Assembly (NCBI RefSeq): GCF_029531655.1
Contig: NZ_JANRMI010000002.1
Span: forward strand, 558,001 to 622,000
Length of the DNA: 64,000 bases
DNA from: Bdellovibrio svalbardensis
GTDB lineage: Bacteria > Bdellovibrionota > Bdellovibrionia > Bdellovibrionales > Bdellovibrionaceae
Direction: 5' to 3'
Position numbers and translations under genes: made by a program. The notes below the pieces were generated by a model. That model worked only from the letters and a program-made list of their open reading frames with translations, did no database searches and was not told the origin of the DNA. Positions 18,208 to 26,507 of this stretch are shown here, in pieces (the first letter of the stretch is position 1; every line of letters begins with the position of its first letter).

Positions 18208-20018
18208 GCTTGCACCTCTGCCTGTAGGAGTTGTCGGTAGTAGAGGTTTGTTTCCAGTAGCAGACTGTGGGATTCGAGCAGAGGTTCCTGCTGCTTATGG
18301 AAGAACAGCACTTCATTTGCAAAATCGAACTCCTGAACCCGGTGGGTTGAGAACAAAACAAGTTCTTTGCAATCTGCAAGCTGACGTAAGGACTTCATCA
18401 CGTGAGTGGCTGAAACCGGATCCAAGCCTGAAGTAGGCTCGTCGAAAACAAAGATAGACGCGGAGGCTGCACGTAAGAAACCCCGAGCCAGACTCAGACG
18501 TTTGCTTTGACCGCCGGAAAGTTGAACACCGGCTTCGCCAATCATTGTTTCCAGGCCTTGCGGAAGTTGGCGGACAAATTCCGCAGCATTGACTTGCTCC
18601 AAAGCCTGCCAGATTTGGGCTTCCGTGACGGATTCTTTCAGAGCCAAAGTAAGATTGTCCCTGACGCTGATCGAGAGGAAGAAGGGATCTTGTGAGATCA
18701 AGCAAACGTGGCGGCGCAGGTCGTTGAGGCGAATATCTTGCAGCGGTATCCCATTGATCAGGATGCGACCCGAAGTTGGGTCATTAAGGCGATTGAAGAG
18801 CTTGATGAAAGTGCTTTTACCGACGCCCGAAGAACCGACCAGGGCAATGAGTCTGTTTTTTTGAAGGTGCAAATTGAGGTTCTTAAGAATGGGTTCACCT
18901 TGAGAGTACTTGAAGCCAACTTGCTCGAACTCGATGGCGGTTGTGGAGTGTTCCATTGAGTTCTGGGCTGTAGAAATCTCAAGAGTCCCATCAACCTCAG
19001 GGAAGTTCTTTTGTTCTTCAAAAAGTTCTTGAATGCGTTCAAGGCTGGCAGAGGCTTTTCCATAGCGGGAAATAAAGTTCGCGATTTCCCCCACAGGACG
19101 ATTGAGGGCTTCAAGGTAGCTAACAAAGGCAAAGAGGGTGCCCAAGGTCAGGTTGCCTTCCAGAATGGCATAACCACCCAAGAGCAAAACCAAGGCACGT
19201 ATAACGTGGCGGGATCCAGAAAATGTTCCGTTCAAAAGAGCGCCAAAGAATTTGCTTTTCAGAAACGATTTGTTGATCTCGTTTTGACCATGCTTGAGTC
19301 TGGAAATGGCGTCGCCTTCGCCGCGAAGGGATTTGATAAGCGACATCGCCGAAAGAGTTTGCATGGTCTCATGTTCAAATTTGTTGGTTTTCGATCGATA
19401 GTCTTTCTCGTGCAGTTTGATTCTATTCGAGATGATCGTGATGGAGATATAGAATGCTGGAATCAACAGCAACATCAACAATGCAAAGCGGGTGTTGATA
19501 ATGAACATGGATGCCACAGCAAAGATCAAGCTTGGAAGTGAGCGGAAAAGAACTACGAAGCTGGATGAGACAAAGAGCTCTAAGTTTTGGGTGTCGCCAG
19601 ATATTCTTCCTAGCAAGTCGACTTTGCGTTTTCCTTCGAGATAAGAAAACTGGCGAGTGACGAGCTCATTGAGTAAATTCAAACGAACGCTGGTGACCAA
19701 GCGGGAGACGCTGAAGTTGGTGAAGCGTTCATCTAGAAATTCCAAACCGGTCATGCCAATGCCGATGATGAGGCTGGCTAGAACGGCGAGGTTTAGGATG
19801 TTCGCCCGTGAGATTTCGAAGCTGAAGAATTTGATCAGTTCACTGGGATGTACATTCGCAGTCAGAGCATGATCTAGAGCAAAGCGAATCGGCAGTGGGA
19901 AGAGCACGAGAAACAGCGATTGAGCGAATAAAACAAGGCAGCAAAGGGCTATCAGCCCCTTTTGTCGTTCAAGCTCATTTCTTAAAAATCGGTATTGCGA
20001 TCGCATCAGAAGAGGCAC
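18204..20018 (-). CDS. MsbA-like ABC exporter (fused permease and ATPase)
   Basis: A 604-residue type IV ABC half-exporter. Six membrane helices fill residues 1-310. The ATPase domain has Walker A GSSGVGKST, signature LSGGQSKRLSLARG and Walker B IFVFDEPTSGLD. A homodimer would flip or export a lipid-linked glycan or another amphipathic substrate across the inner membrane. It is the first gene of the leftward operon. The start may be GTG at 20018 or ATG at 20006. The divergent histidine phosphatase begins 68 bases away, so the promoter lies in 20019-20086. Confidence 0.85.
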   Translation of the reverse strand: MPLLMRSQYRFLRNELERQKGLIALCCLVLFAQSLFLVLFPLPIRFALDHALTANVHPSELIKFFSFEISRANILNLAVLASLIIGIGMTGLEFLDERFTNFSVSRLVTSVRLNLLNELVTRQFSYLEGKRKVDLLGRISGDTQNLELFVSSSFVVLFRSLPSLIFAVASMFIINTRFALLMLLLIPAFYISITIISNRIKLHEKDYRSKTNKFEHETMQTLSAMSLIKSLRGEGDAISRLKHGQNEINKSFLKSKFFGALLNGTFSGSRHVIRALVLLLGGYAILEGNLTLGTLFAFVSYLEALNRPVGEIANFISRYGKASASLERIQELFEEQKNFPEVDGTLEISTAQNSMEHSTTAIEFEQVGFKYSQGEPILKNLNLHLQKNRLIALVGSSGVGKSTFIKLFNRLNDPTSGRILINGIPLQDIRLNDLRRHVCLISQDPFFLSISVRDNLTLALKESVTEAQIWQALEQVNAAEFVRQLPQGLETMIGEAGVQLSGGQSKRLSLARGFLRAASASIFVFDEPTSGLDPVSATHVMKSLRQLADCKELVLFSTHRVQEFDFANEVLFFHKQQEPLLESHSLLLETNLYYRQLLQAEVQA

Positions 20019-20086
20019 TATACTCTTCGCATAGGGAAGTGCCCAGCAAGGGGTGAGGCTTTGGGAAAAATTTCAGGAGTTTCCGT

Positions 20087-20674
20087 ATGATCGACATTGT
20101 TCTCATTCGCCATGCTCCGACTGCTTGGAACGAACAAGGTCTCTATCAGGGGCGAACCGATATCCCGCTATCTGAAGCTGGAATTAAGCAATTTGAGGGC
20201 TTTGAACAGAGCGAAAAATGGAAAAATTACAGGATTTTTTCAAGCCCTTTGGTTCGTGCGACCCAGACAGCGAACCTATTGTTTCCTAAGGCTAATCTAG
20301 AAATTGATTCACGTCTTATCGAGATGGATTTCGGCTCTTTGGAGGGGACTTCGATAGAAGCTCGCAAGGAGAATGAAGACTATGCTCCTCCGTCCTACGG
20401 TTGGAGGGGGTGGGACTCGGGGCCTTCTTCTGCTGAAACCTATGCTCAAGTAGCGACTCGATTTCTGAGTTGGGTTGAGGAGGCGGCACTGCTCCAGAAA
20501 AACGTGGTAGCGATCACCCACAAAGGTGTGATTTTGGCGGCGATGGGGCTTGCTTATCAATGGGATATGAAATCCAAAAGACCGTTCAAGATTAAGAAAG
20601 ATGCTTATCAGGTTCTGACTTACTCCAAAGAGTTTGGTTTGAAAGTTCGCCTGGAAAATCAGTCTCTGTCTTAA
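20087..20674 (+). CDS. histidine phosphatase family protein
   Basis: This 195-residue cytoplasmic protein belongs to the phosphoglycerate-mutase-like branch. The catalytic His is in VLIRHAPTAWNEQG near residue 9, and the second His is in VAITHKGVILA near residue 145. Arg in SSPLVRATQTA and Glu in the EMDFGSLEG loop complete the pocket. RHA instead of RHG is seen in alpha-ribazole-phosphatase-like members. It is divergent from the ABC exporter gene and could dephosphorylate an intermediate of the same pathway, but this rests on position only. Confidence 0.85.
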   Translation: MIDIVLIRHAPTAWNEQGLYQGRTDIPLSEAGIKQFEGFEQSEKWKNYRIFSSPLVRATQTANLLFPKANLEIDSRLIEMDFGSLEGTSIEARKENEDYAPPSYGWRGWDSGPSSAETYAQVATRFLSWVEEAALLQKNVVAITHKGVILAAMGLAYQWDMKSKRPFKIKKDAYQVLTYSKEFGLKVRLENQSLS

Positions 20675-20932
20675 AGTTAGATTTCTTCTTTTTATTCAAT
20701 TCAAATATATTTTTCTGAATGCGCGTGGCTCGCAGAAGTGTAGCTCGTTGTGATTTATTTTACATTGAGCCATATCTATTGGGACCACATTTTACAGAGT
20801 GAAAAAGTCACTTTTTGAAAAGTAAAAATGTATTCCTGCATTTTGAAAACTCTTTGGTAGAGCTTGGGTATTTGAAAAAATATGCTCGCCCCCCATGAGC
20901 AATATCGCTCAAAAAAAACACCAGGAGGATTT

Positions 20933-21301
20933 ATGAAAATGTTTTTATCAGCCATCGTTTTGAGTTTGGCCTTCACCAGCACAATGGCCCACGCATTGGA
21001 AGGAAGCGCTGTCATTAATAGAGATGGAACAATTGGAATTATGCAGGTTGGTGGTGATTGTCCACCGCAACCAACAAGTGAAGATATGAAGACAATGAGT
21101 ACCTGCAACCCTGGAACAAATGAATGTCCTGCGAACTATGAAGAACAGGCGAAATATTGCTGGGGCGGGTGGAGTCGTGGTTTCTACCACTGCGGAACTA
21201 TTTGCAGAGCTCCCATCGAGCATGAAGGAAATGGTGGTAAGCGCGATGGGGGAGGTCATCGTGGTGGTCACGATGGACATGAAGATCACGGTCGTGATTA
21301 G
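20933..21301 (+). CDS. secreted Gly/His-rich protein, possible metal binder
   Basis: This 122-residue protein has a signal peptide (1-21, ending AHA). The mature domain has several Cys (GDCPPQ, STCNPG, NECPAN, KYCWGG, YHCGTICR), followed by a C-terminal tail made almost only of Gly, His, Asp and Arg. Such a tail suggests binding of divalent metals, by analogy. The ATG at 20933 was chosen for its AGGAGG ribosome site and signal peptide. It is a single gene closed by a bidirectional terminator. The family is not recognised. Confidence 0.62.
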   Translation: MKMFLSAIVLSLAFTSTMAHALEGSAVINRDGTIGIMQVGGDCPPQPTSEDMKTMSTCNPGTNECPANYEEQAKYCWGGWSRGFYHCGTICRAPIEHEGNGGKRDGGGHRGGHDGHEDHGRD

Positions 21302-21327
21302 GTCGTAAATGATATTTAAATAAATTG

Positions 21328-21358
21328 AAAATGACCTCTCCCAGTGAGAGGTCATTTT
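21328..21358. terminator. bidirectional terminator between convergent genes
   Basis: AAAATGACCTCTC and its exact complement enclose a five-base loop, with A and T runs at both flanks. It serves the Gly/His-rich gene on the left and the small charged gene on the right. Confidence 0.85.
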
Positions 21359-21361
21359 ATT

Positions 21362-21553
21362 TTAACGAGTTCGCTTGCCTCTTCTGGATTTGCTGTCTTC
21401 AAACTCACTCGGACGTGCCTGACTGGGATTGCGGCGTGGAGATTCAAAATCCTCCTCTTCGTCAAAGAGGTCGTTTTCATGACTGACCAATTGGTCTTCT
21501 TTCTTTGAAATCTTTTTTCGACTTTTGCTGGGCGATGCTTTTCGGGTGCGCAT
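21362..21553 (-). CDS. small charged protein, unknown
   Basis: This is a 63-residue protein made of basic ends (RKASPSKSRKK at the start, SRRGKRTR at the end) around an acidic centre (DLFDEEEDFE). It has no membrane segment or Cys and is probably disordered. AAGGAG at seven bases before the ATG and a shared terminator support a real gene. A nucleic-acid-binding role is possible from composition alone. Confidence 0.6.
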   Translation of the reverse strand: MRTRKASPSKSRKKISKKEDQLVSHENDLFDEEEDFESPRRNPSQARPSEFEDSKSRRGKRTR

Positions 21554-21803
21554 TATTCACTCCTTCTTGGGCTGTCTTGAGTATGTGAACAAAAGGGGAT
21601 GGGTTCAATTATCTATGAGTGGATTTGAGTAGAGACAGTCCTGGGTTTTGCGTGGCCGCATAAGTGAAGTCGATCGTGGTGGTGCTTAGGAGCTTCTGGG
21701 TGGATTTGTGACAAAATAATTTTAACAAAAGTAAATAAACCTGTTTTAATCCACGATTTTGTTAGATATGTTTCCCTCTCGATAAGCTTTTAAGGGGGGA
21801 TTT

Positions 21804-22556
21804 ATGCGTATTTTGTTAGCGCTATTTGTGACAGTGTTTGGTCTTTCAGCGGGTGCGGATGGGGGTTCTTCGAAGAGAGTTTTGTTGCAACCCCTCAGCC
21901 CGTCCACTTTGTCAGCGGGAAAATTGAGTTATTCGTTTCAGTTGTTCGATGATGAAAATAAAAAGAATATTCTCGAACAGGATTTGACAGAGTCGCACAC
22001 TAAAAAGCTGCACTTCATTGTCTATGATGCCGCACTGAAAGAGTTCAGCCATGTTCACCCTGAATTTGATGGTCAAAAATGGAATACGGAGCTCGTTCTT
22101 CCTGTGAATGGGAACTACTTCTTGTGGGCTCAGGGGAAGTTGGAAGACGGAACTGACTTTTCGTCTTTAACGCAAGCTCAGGTTGTTGGCGGGGCTGAAG
22201 CCTGGCCGATTACATCTGTTGGGGATTTCCGGAAAGGCACGGATCGCGAGACAACCGTGGAGATTTCCAGCTCTAAGCTAAGAGCTGGAAAGATGGCTAT
22301 GTTAAACTATAAAGTCACTCGCGAGGACGGACTTTCTCCTGTCATCACTCCTTATTTAGGTGCGAATGCTCACGTGATTGCGGTTTCTCCGGATGGTGAT
22401 GAAATGGTGCATGTGCATCCGATGGATGGCAGCTCGCCTGACATGGGAATGTTACACACGACGTTCCCAGTTCCGGGTGATTACCGTATTTGGATTCAGT
22501 TAATTGATCGTAATGAGATCAAGACCATTCCTTTGTCGGTGACTGTTGTCAAATAG
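21804..22556 (+). CDS. secreted two-domain protein with HVHP motifs
   Basis: A 250-residue protein with a signal peptide (1-18). The mature part contains two similar immunoglobulin-like units. Each carries a strand with a conserved His followed by HVHP: LHFIVYDAALKEFSHVHPE in the first and HVIAVSPDGDEMVHVHP in the second. Proteins with this pattern are often found near copper or heavy-metal resistance genes, so periplasmic metal binding is likely but not shown. It stands alone here. A poly-G ribosome site (aagggggg) precedes the ATG. Confidence 0.62.
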   Translation: MRILLALFVTVFGLSAGADGGSSKRVLLQPLSPSTLSAGKLSYSFQLFDDENKKNILEQDLTESHTKKLHFIVYDAALKEFSHVHPEFDGQKWNTELVLPVNGNYFLWAQGKLEDGTDFSSLTQAQVVGGAEAWPITSVGDFRKGTDRETTVEISSSKLRAGKMAMLNYKVTREDGLSPVITPYLGANAHVIAVSPDGDEMVHVHPMDGSSPDMGMLHTTFPVPGDYRIWIQLIDRNEIKTIPLSVTVVK

Positions 22557-22626
22557 CCGAAGCTGACTTCTGAAGGCTTTGGCTGATTTTCTTGAGCTTC
22601 CCGCGAGTTGTGCTTTTAATATCTTT

Positions 22627-23472
22627 ATGATCTTAAAATTTGCCTCAGCGACGATTCAGAAAATTGCATTTGGATTTGCTGGCTTCATTGCACTTTATGC
22701 TCTTCTTGGCTTTTTCGTTGTTCCCTATGTTGTGAAACAGGAAGCGGTAAAGACTGTCGAGTCCAAGTTCGGAGTGAAGCCCGAAATAAAAAAGATTTCA
22801 TTCAATCCCTTTATCTTTGAGTTGACGGTAGAGGGATTTGAGATGCCTGCAGCGGTTGGAACAGACAGTTCGCAGAGTCGTCTTAAGTTCGATCTGTTTT
22901 CCCTCAATATGTCGATCTTTCCTTTGTTGAAAAAGGAAATTCATTTAAGTTCTGTGATTCTAAAAAATGCTCAATTGCAATTCATTATACTAAGCAACGG
23001 AACAACGAACTGGGTTGTTAAAGAAGATAAAAACAAAAAGCCCGAAGCACCTTTCGACTGGATTTTAAATTTTGAGCATATTCAAATTGAAAAAAGTGGT
23101 CTGGATTTTATTGATCGCACCCACGTGAGTCCTTTGGAGCTGCCATTGGGACCTATCAGTTTGCAGGCGTCTAATATCAGCACCTCACTTGGTGCCAACA
23201 CGGACCTTAATAGTTTGCTTATCTCTGTAGGGGACAAGGGGCATGTAAAGATCAATGGATCCCTTCGCATGAAGCCCTTTTCAGCGGCCGTCCATCTGGA
23301 TGTCGCTGAGTTTCCGTTGGACTTCGTCACTGCTTACCTTTCTGACAAAACTCTTTTGAGTCTAAAAAAGGGCAATATCGATATTTTGGGAAATGTGAAA
23401 TATGAAAAAGGGAATGTTCTTTTTGAAGGCAGCTCGCAGGTTAACGATTTGAGCCTTGAGGAAAAAGGGTGA
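22627..23472 (+). CDS. DUF748 / AsmA-like protein, N-terminal half (frameshifted)
   Basis: From the ATG at 22627 this half has 281 residues. It starts with one membrane anchor (about residues 10-35), followed by FVVPYVVKQEAVKTVESKFGV and the start of the long beta-strand repeats of DUF748/AsmA-like proteins. These bridge or act near the inner membrane in envelope maintenance or lipid transport. It stops at TGA 23470-23472 in the middle of a repeat. The next frame (+1) continues the same repeat without loss, so this and the next entry are one protein. A longer start at 22579 (TTG) is less likely. Confidence 0.72.
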   Translation: MILKFASATIQKIAFGFAGFIALYALLGFFVVPYVVKQEAVKTVESKFGVKPEIKKISFNPFIFELTVEGFEMPAAVGTDSSQSRLKFDLFSLNMSIFPLLKKEIHLSSVILKNAQLQFIILSNGTTNWVVKEDKNKKPEAPFDWILNFEHIQIEKSGLDFIDRTHVSPLELPLGPISLQASNISTSLGANTDLNSLLISVGDKGHVKINGSLRMKPFSAAVHLDVAEFPLDFVTAYLSDKTLLSLKKGNIDILGNVKYEKGNVLFEGSSQVNDLSLEEKG

Positions 23473-24859
23473 TGAGCTTCCCGTGGTGAGCTGGGAGAAG
23501 ATGCAAATTAAGGAAATTAAGTTTCAAACTGTTCCAATGAGCCTTCGGGTGCAGGAGGTGAATCTTCTCAAACCTCGCACTGAAATTGTTCTGCGAAAAG
23601 ATGGAACTCTGAATTTTAAAGACTTCATGCGATCCTCAAGGGCCGCCTCCGGCTCACCTCCGTCTTCGGGGGGAGCGCCCAAGTCTGAAGAGGGGGCTTC
23701 TTCCTCTTTTGACTATCTTGTGAATAAAGTGACTATTTCAGATGGTTTATTGGACTATACGGATCAACAGATTAGGCCTCGGTTTTCATCTCATATTCAC
23801 GGCCTGGAAGGGCAGATAGGACCTGTATCAGTCAACCTGATGGATAAGATGAACGTGACCCTGGCGGGCTTGGTTGAAGCCTATGGAAAGTTTGAAGGAA
23901 AGGGCTATTTCATTCCCGGAATCAAAACACCCAGTTTGAATCTTGATATGAGGTTTCATAATATCGAACTCACCACATTCACGCCCTATTCTGGCAAGTT
24001 TGCTGGTTATGAAATTAGTAAAGGAAAACTTTTTTTAGATATCAATTACACTTTGGTGAATAATCAAATCAAAGGGAAGAATCAGGTTTTGCTTGATCAA
24101 TTTACTCTCGGGAACAAGATCGAGAGTGAAAATTCGACACACTGGCCGGTGAAGCTTGCGCTGGCGCTGATGAAAGATCGAAATGGACAAATTAAATTTA
24201 AATTGCCTGTTGAGGGAGATGTTCATTCGCCTTCATTCTCTTGGGGGAATCTTATTTGGACTGCGATAAAGAATATGGTCATTAATATTGTCGCAGCTCC
24301 GTTTGATTTTATCGCAAGTCTTGTAGGAGGAGGTCCCGAGTTGCAGACGTTATTGTTTGAACCAGGTACGAGTTCCCTGCAGCAGGGTGAAACGGAGAAG
24401 TTTCAGAAGATTGCGAGGATATTGGAAGAGCGTCCTGGATTGGCTATGGAGATCAAGGGCCAGTATCAAGATTTGGACGCTGAAGTTCTGCAGCATAACA
24501 ACATCAATAGAAATCTTGAGCCATTTTTGAAAAAAAATAAAGGAGATCGTCCGGCCGCCTTGCGTGCGATGGCTCAATCAATTTTTAAGAAAGAGGACTT
24601 CAACAATCTTGTCACCACTTATCAGGCTGCTCATGGTGTGGATGAAATCGGTTTGGCGCAAGAGCTCGAGAATAAACTCGCAGCAACCGTTGTTGTTTCG
24701 GACGATGAGTTGAAGGCCTTGGCGCTCTCTCGAGGAAAAGTTGTCATGGCGGGTCTTTCAGTGCAGAAGGTTAATTTGGAGCGATTGTATTTGTTAGCAG
24801 GAACCCGTGCTGAAAAAGGCAAGCCCTCGCAAGTTTTGCTGAATCTGAAAGAAAGATAA
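23456..24859 (+). CDS. DUF748 / AsmA-like protein, C-terminal half (frameshifted)
   Basis: This half has about 465 residues that continue the DUF748 repeats from GDELPVVSWEKM. A Ser/Pro/Gly-rich linker (near residue 65 of this half) is followed by more repeats. A final OmpA-like segment carries LLFEPGTSSLQQGE, normal for DUF748 proteins. Read with the first half, the protein is about 743 residues, a usual length for a member with this tail. It has no ribosome site of its own at the apparent TTG start at 23456, so it is not an independent gene. It is expressed only by frameshifting or not at all, unless the break is a sequence error. Confidence 0.72.
   Translation: MRKKGDELPVVSWEKMQIKEIKFQTVPMSLRVQEVNLLKPRTEIVLRKDGTLNFKDFMRSSRAASGSPPSSGGAPKSEEGASSSFDYLVNKVTISDGLLDYTDQQIRPRFSSHIHGLEGQIGPVSVNLMDKMNVTLAGLVEAYGKFEGKGYFIPGIKTPSLNLDMRFHNIELTTFTPYSGKFAGYEISKGKLFLDINYTLVNNQIKGKNQVLLDQFTLGNKIESENSTHWPVKLALALMKDRNGQIKFKLPVEGDVHSPSFSWGNLIWTAIKNMVINIVAAPFDFIASLVGGGPELQTLLFEPGTSSLQQGETEKFQKIARILEERPGLAMEIKGQYQDLDAEVLQHNNINRNLEPFLKKNKGDRPAALRAMAQSIFKKEDFNNLVTTYQAAHGVDEIGLAQELENKLAATVVVSDDELKALALSRGKVVMAGLSVQKVNLERLYLLAGTRAEKGKPSQVLLNLKER
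23458..23474 (+). other. +1 frameshift site in the DUF748 gene
   Basis: The zero-frame codons are GAG GAA AAA GGG TGA; the continuing frame reads GGT GAT GAG. Removing one base of the A5G3 run restores a full protein. The site looks somewhat like a prfB-type +1 site, with GAGG five bases before a GGG codon next to UGA. A simple indel is the more likely explanation. Confidence 0.7.
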
Positions 24860-25007
24860 TGAAAAGTCGTGTTGTCCCTTTAAGGCCAGTTTGAATTGAC
24901 ACGAAGAGCGTTGAACTTCGGCAGGTTTGGCAGGTACTGATTGCAGCTGTTCAGTTTTAAGCTCACTCTTGCGAATAAGAAACCTTATAGTCTAAAGGAG
25001 TTTTCTT

Positions 25008-25466
25008 ATGAAACTAAAAGCAATTCTTTCTGTGATTCTGGTGAGCGGTCTTTATTCTTCAGCTCAGGCGGCATGTGGCGATGAATCAAGCCGTTCTTTT
25101 ATGGGCGATGAAGCCATCACCCTGACATATATTTTAAAAAACTCAACGATTGCTGTGAAATCAACCTCCGGAAATACCACAACCTGGTCTCTGGCGAAGC
25201 TTGTGTGCAGGCAGACCAACCGTGGTGTTATGCCTGACTTGATGCCCGTCTATAATTGTTCAACGCCTTCGGGGATCGGGCCCATCACGGCAAAGTCTTT
25301 GTTTGATGCGATGTCAGAGTTAGGTGTTATGCCTGATGGAAGTGCGGGCCACGTTAATGAGCAGGCTAAAACAATTAAATGCAAAGTGAATAAAGATGGT
25401 TCCGGAGGAACGGCGATCAATCCACGCTGTACTTTGATTGCCGCCTGGGGTGATGAGTGCGGTTAA
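25008..25466 (+). CDS. secreted Cys-containing protein, unknown
   Basis: A 152-residue protein with a signal peptide (1-21, ending AQA). The mature domain has six or more Cys (QAACGD, KLVCRQ, YNCSTP, TIKCKV, PRCTL, DECG), suggesting disulfide bonds in the periplasm. AAAGGAG precedes the ATG at good spacing. No family is recognised and the neighbours give no hint. Confidence 0.6.
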   Translation: MKLKAILSVILVSGLYSSAQAACGDESSRSFMGDEAITLTYILKNSTIAVKSTSGNTTTWSLAKLVCRQTNRGVMPDLMPVYNCSTPSGIGPITAKSLFDAMSELGVMPDGSAGHVNEQAKTIKCKVNKDGSGGTAINPRCTLIAAWGDECG

Positions 25467-25609
25467 AATCCTAGAGTGCCCGAGGGTCATGTGTGTTTGC
25501 AAAAGGGGTCCCTTTAGTCTCGAAAGTTGCATGGTTTGTGGTTTTGAAGTGGCCCTCGGTCCGTTTCTTAAGCTTGGAGAATTTGCTATGCTTGAGTGAG
25601 GAGGTGGTT

Positions 25610-25801
25610 ATGTCTCGCCATCATAAAAATCGAGGATTTAGTCAGACGAGCAAGAAATACGACGGTGAATTAAAGGCACTCCATCAACAAGTTCGCAGCA
25701 AACAAATCGATCACTCTGCAGAGACCCATGGAAGTGAAGAAGAGGCCTCTGAAAACAAAGATGCAAAGCATTCAAGCTCCGGCTTTAAAAAAGGAAAATA
25801 G
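25610..25801 (+). CDS. small basic hydrophilic protein, unknown
   Basis: A 63-residue protein rich in Lys, His, Ser and Glu, probably disordered and with no membrane segment. The ATG at 25610 is preceded by GAGGAGG, a strong ribosome site that decides the start over earlier in-frame codons. It resembles other small charged proteins such as the one at 21362 in composition only. Confidence 0.55.
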   Translation: MSRHHKNRGFSQTSKKYDGELKALHQQVRSKQIDHSAETHGSEEEASENKDAKHSSSGFKKGK

Positions 25802-25904
25802 ATTTCTATAATATTGTCGATGACACATTAAGGTGGTGATGGTCCAATACTGTGGCAAACCAGTTGCAATGCAATTTCAATCCAATTGCAAGGTGAGGAG
25901 CAGT

Positions 25905-26498
25905 ATGCATAAAGGCCGTCTAGAAGCTTTTAGTGATGGTGTTTTGGCCATCATCATTACTATTATGGTGTTGGAATTGAAAGTCCCGCATACGGAAGAT
26001 ATCTCGGGTTTGGTTCCTCTAATCCCGGTATTTATTAGTTATCTCATTAGTTTTGTTTTTATCGGCATCTACTGGAATAACCACCATCATCTTTTACATT
26101 CAGTCCAGAAGGTCAATGGTTCAATACTTTGGGCAAATATGCATTTGCTCTTTTGGCTTTCTTTGATTCCATTTACTACGGCCTGGATGGGGGAGAATCA
26201 TTTTCCCACATGGCCGGTGGCGCTTTATGGCGTGAACTTGATGTTCAGTGGGATTGCCTACTTTATTCTGACGAGATGTTTGATTGCTTATCACGGTCCC
26301 AAATCAGATCTGGCAATTGCCATCGAAGGGGATTTCAAGGGAAAGATTTCTGTCGTTCTTTATAGTATTGCTATTGGCATGGCTTTCGTAAATTCGTGGG
26401 TTTCCTATGCGATCTATTTTGCAGTCGCGATCATGTGGTTGGTGCCGGATCGTCGAATTGAAAGAGTTCTTGAAAACCACGAGAAATCTAAAGGCTAG
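25905..26498 (+). CDS. TMEM175-like (DUF1211) potassium channel family protein
   Basis: A 197-residue inner-membrane protein with about six helices. The hallmark FSDGVLAIIITIMVLEL lies in the first helix; the FSD motif lines the pore in bacterial TMEM175 channels. The second conserved patch is SFVFIGIYWNNHHHLLH. Bacterial members form tetrameric K+-conducting channels. The ATG at 25905 has GAGGAG upstream; earlier in-frame codons would add a non-conserved extension. It ends ten bases before the terminase-like gene, so they may be co-transcribed. Confidence 0.88.
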   Translation: MHKGRLEAFSDGVLAIIITIMVLELKVPHTEDISGLVPLIPVFISYLISFVFIGIYWNNHHHLLHSVQKVNGSILWANMHLLFWLSLIPFTTAWMGENHFPTWPVALYGVNLMFSGIAYFILTRCLIAYHGPKSDLAIAIEGDFKGKISVVLYSIAIGMAFVNSWVSYAIYFAVAIMWLVPDRRIERVLENHEKSKG

Positions 26499-26507
26499 GA
26501 AGAGACA

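Noticed and set aside
23456-23474. -1 programmed slippage on the A-run
   Set aside because: The continuing frame is +1 (equivalent to skipping one base), so classic -1 slippage on A runs would not join the halves.
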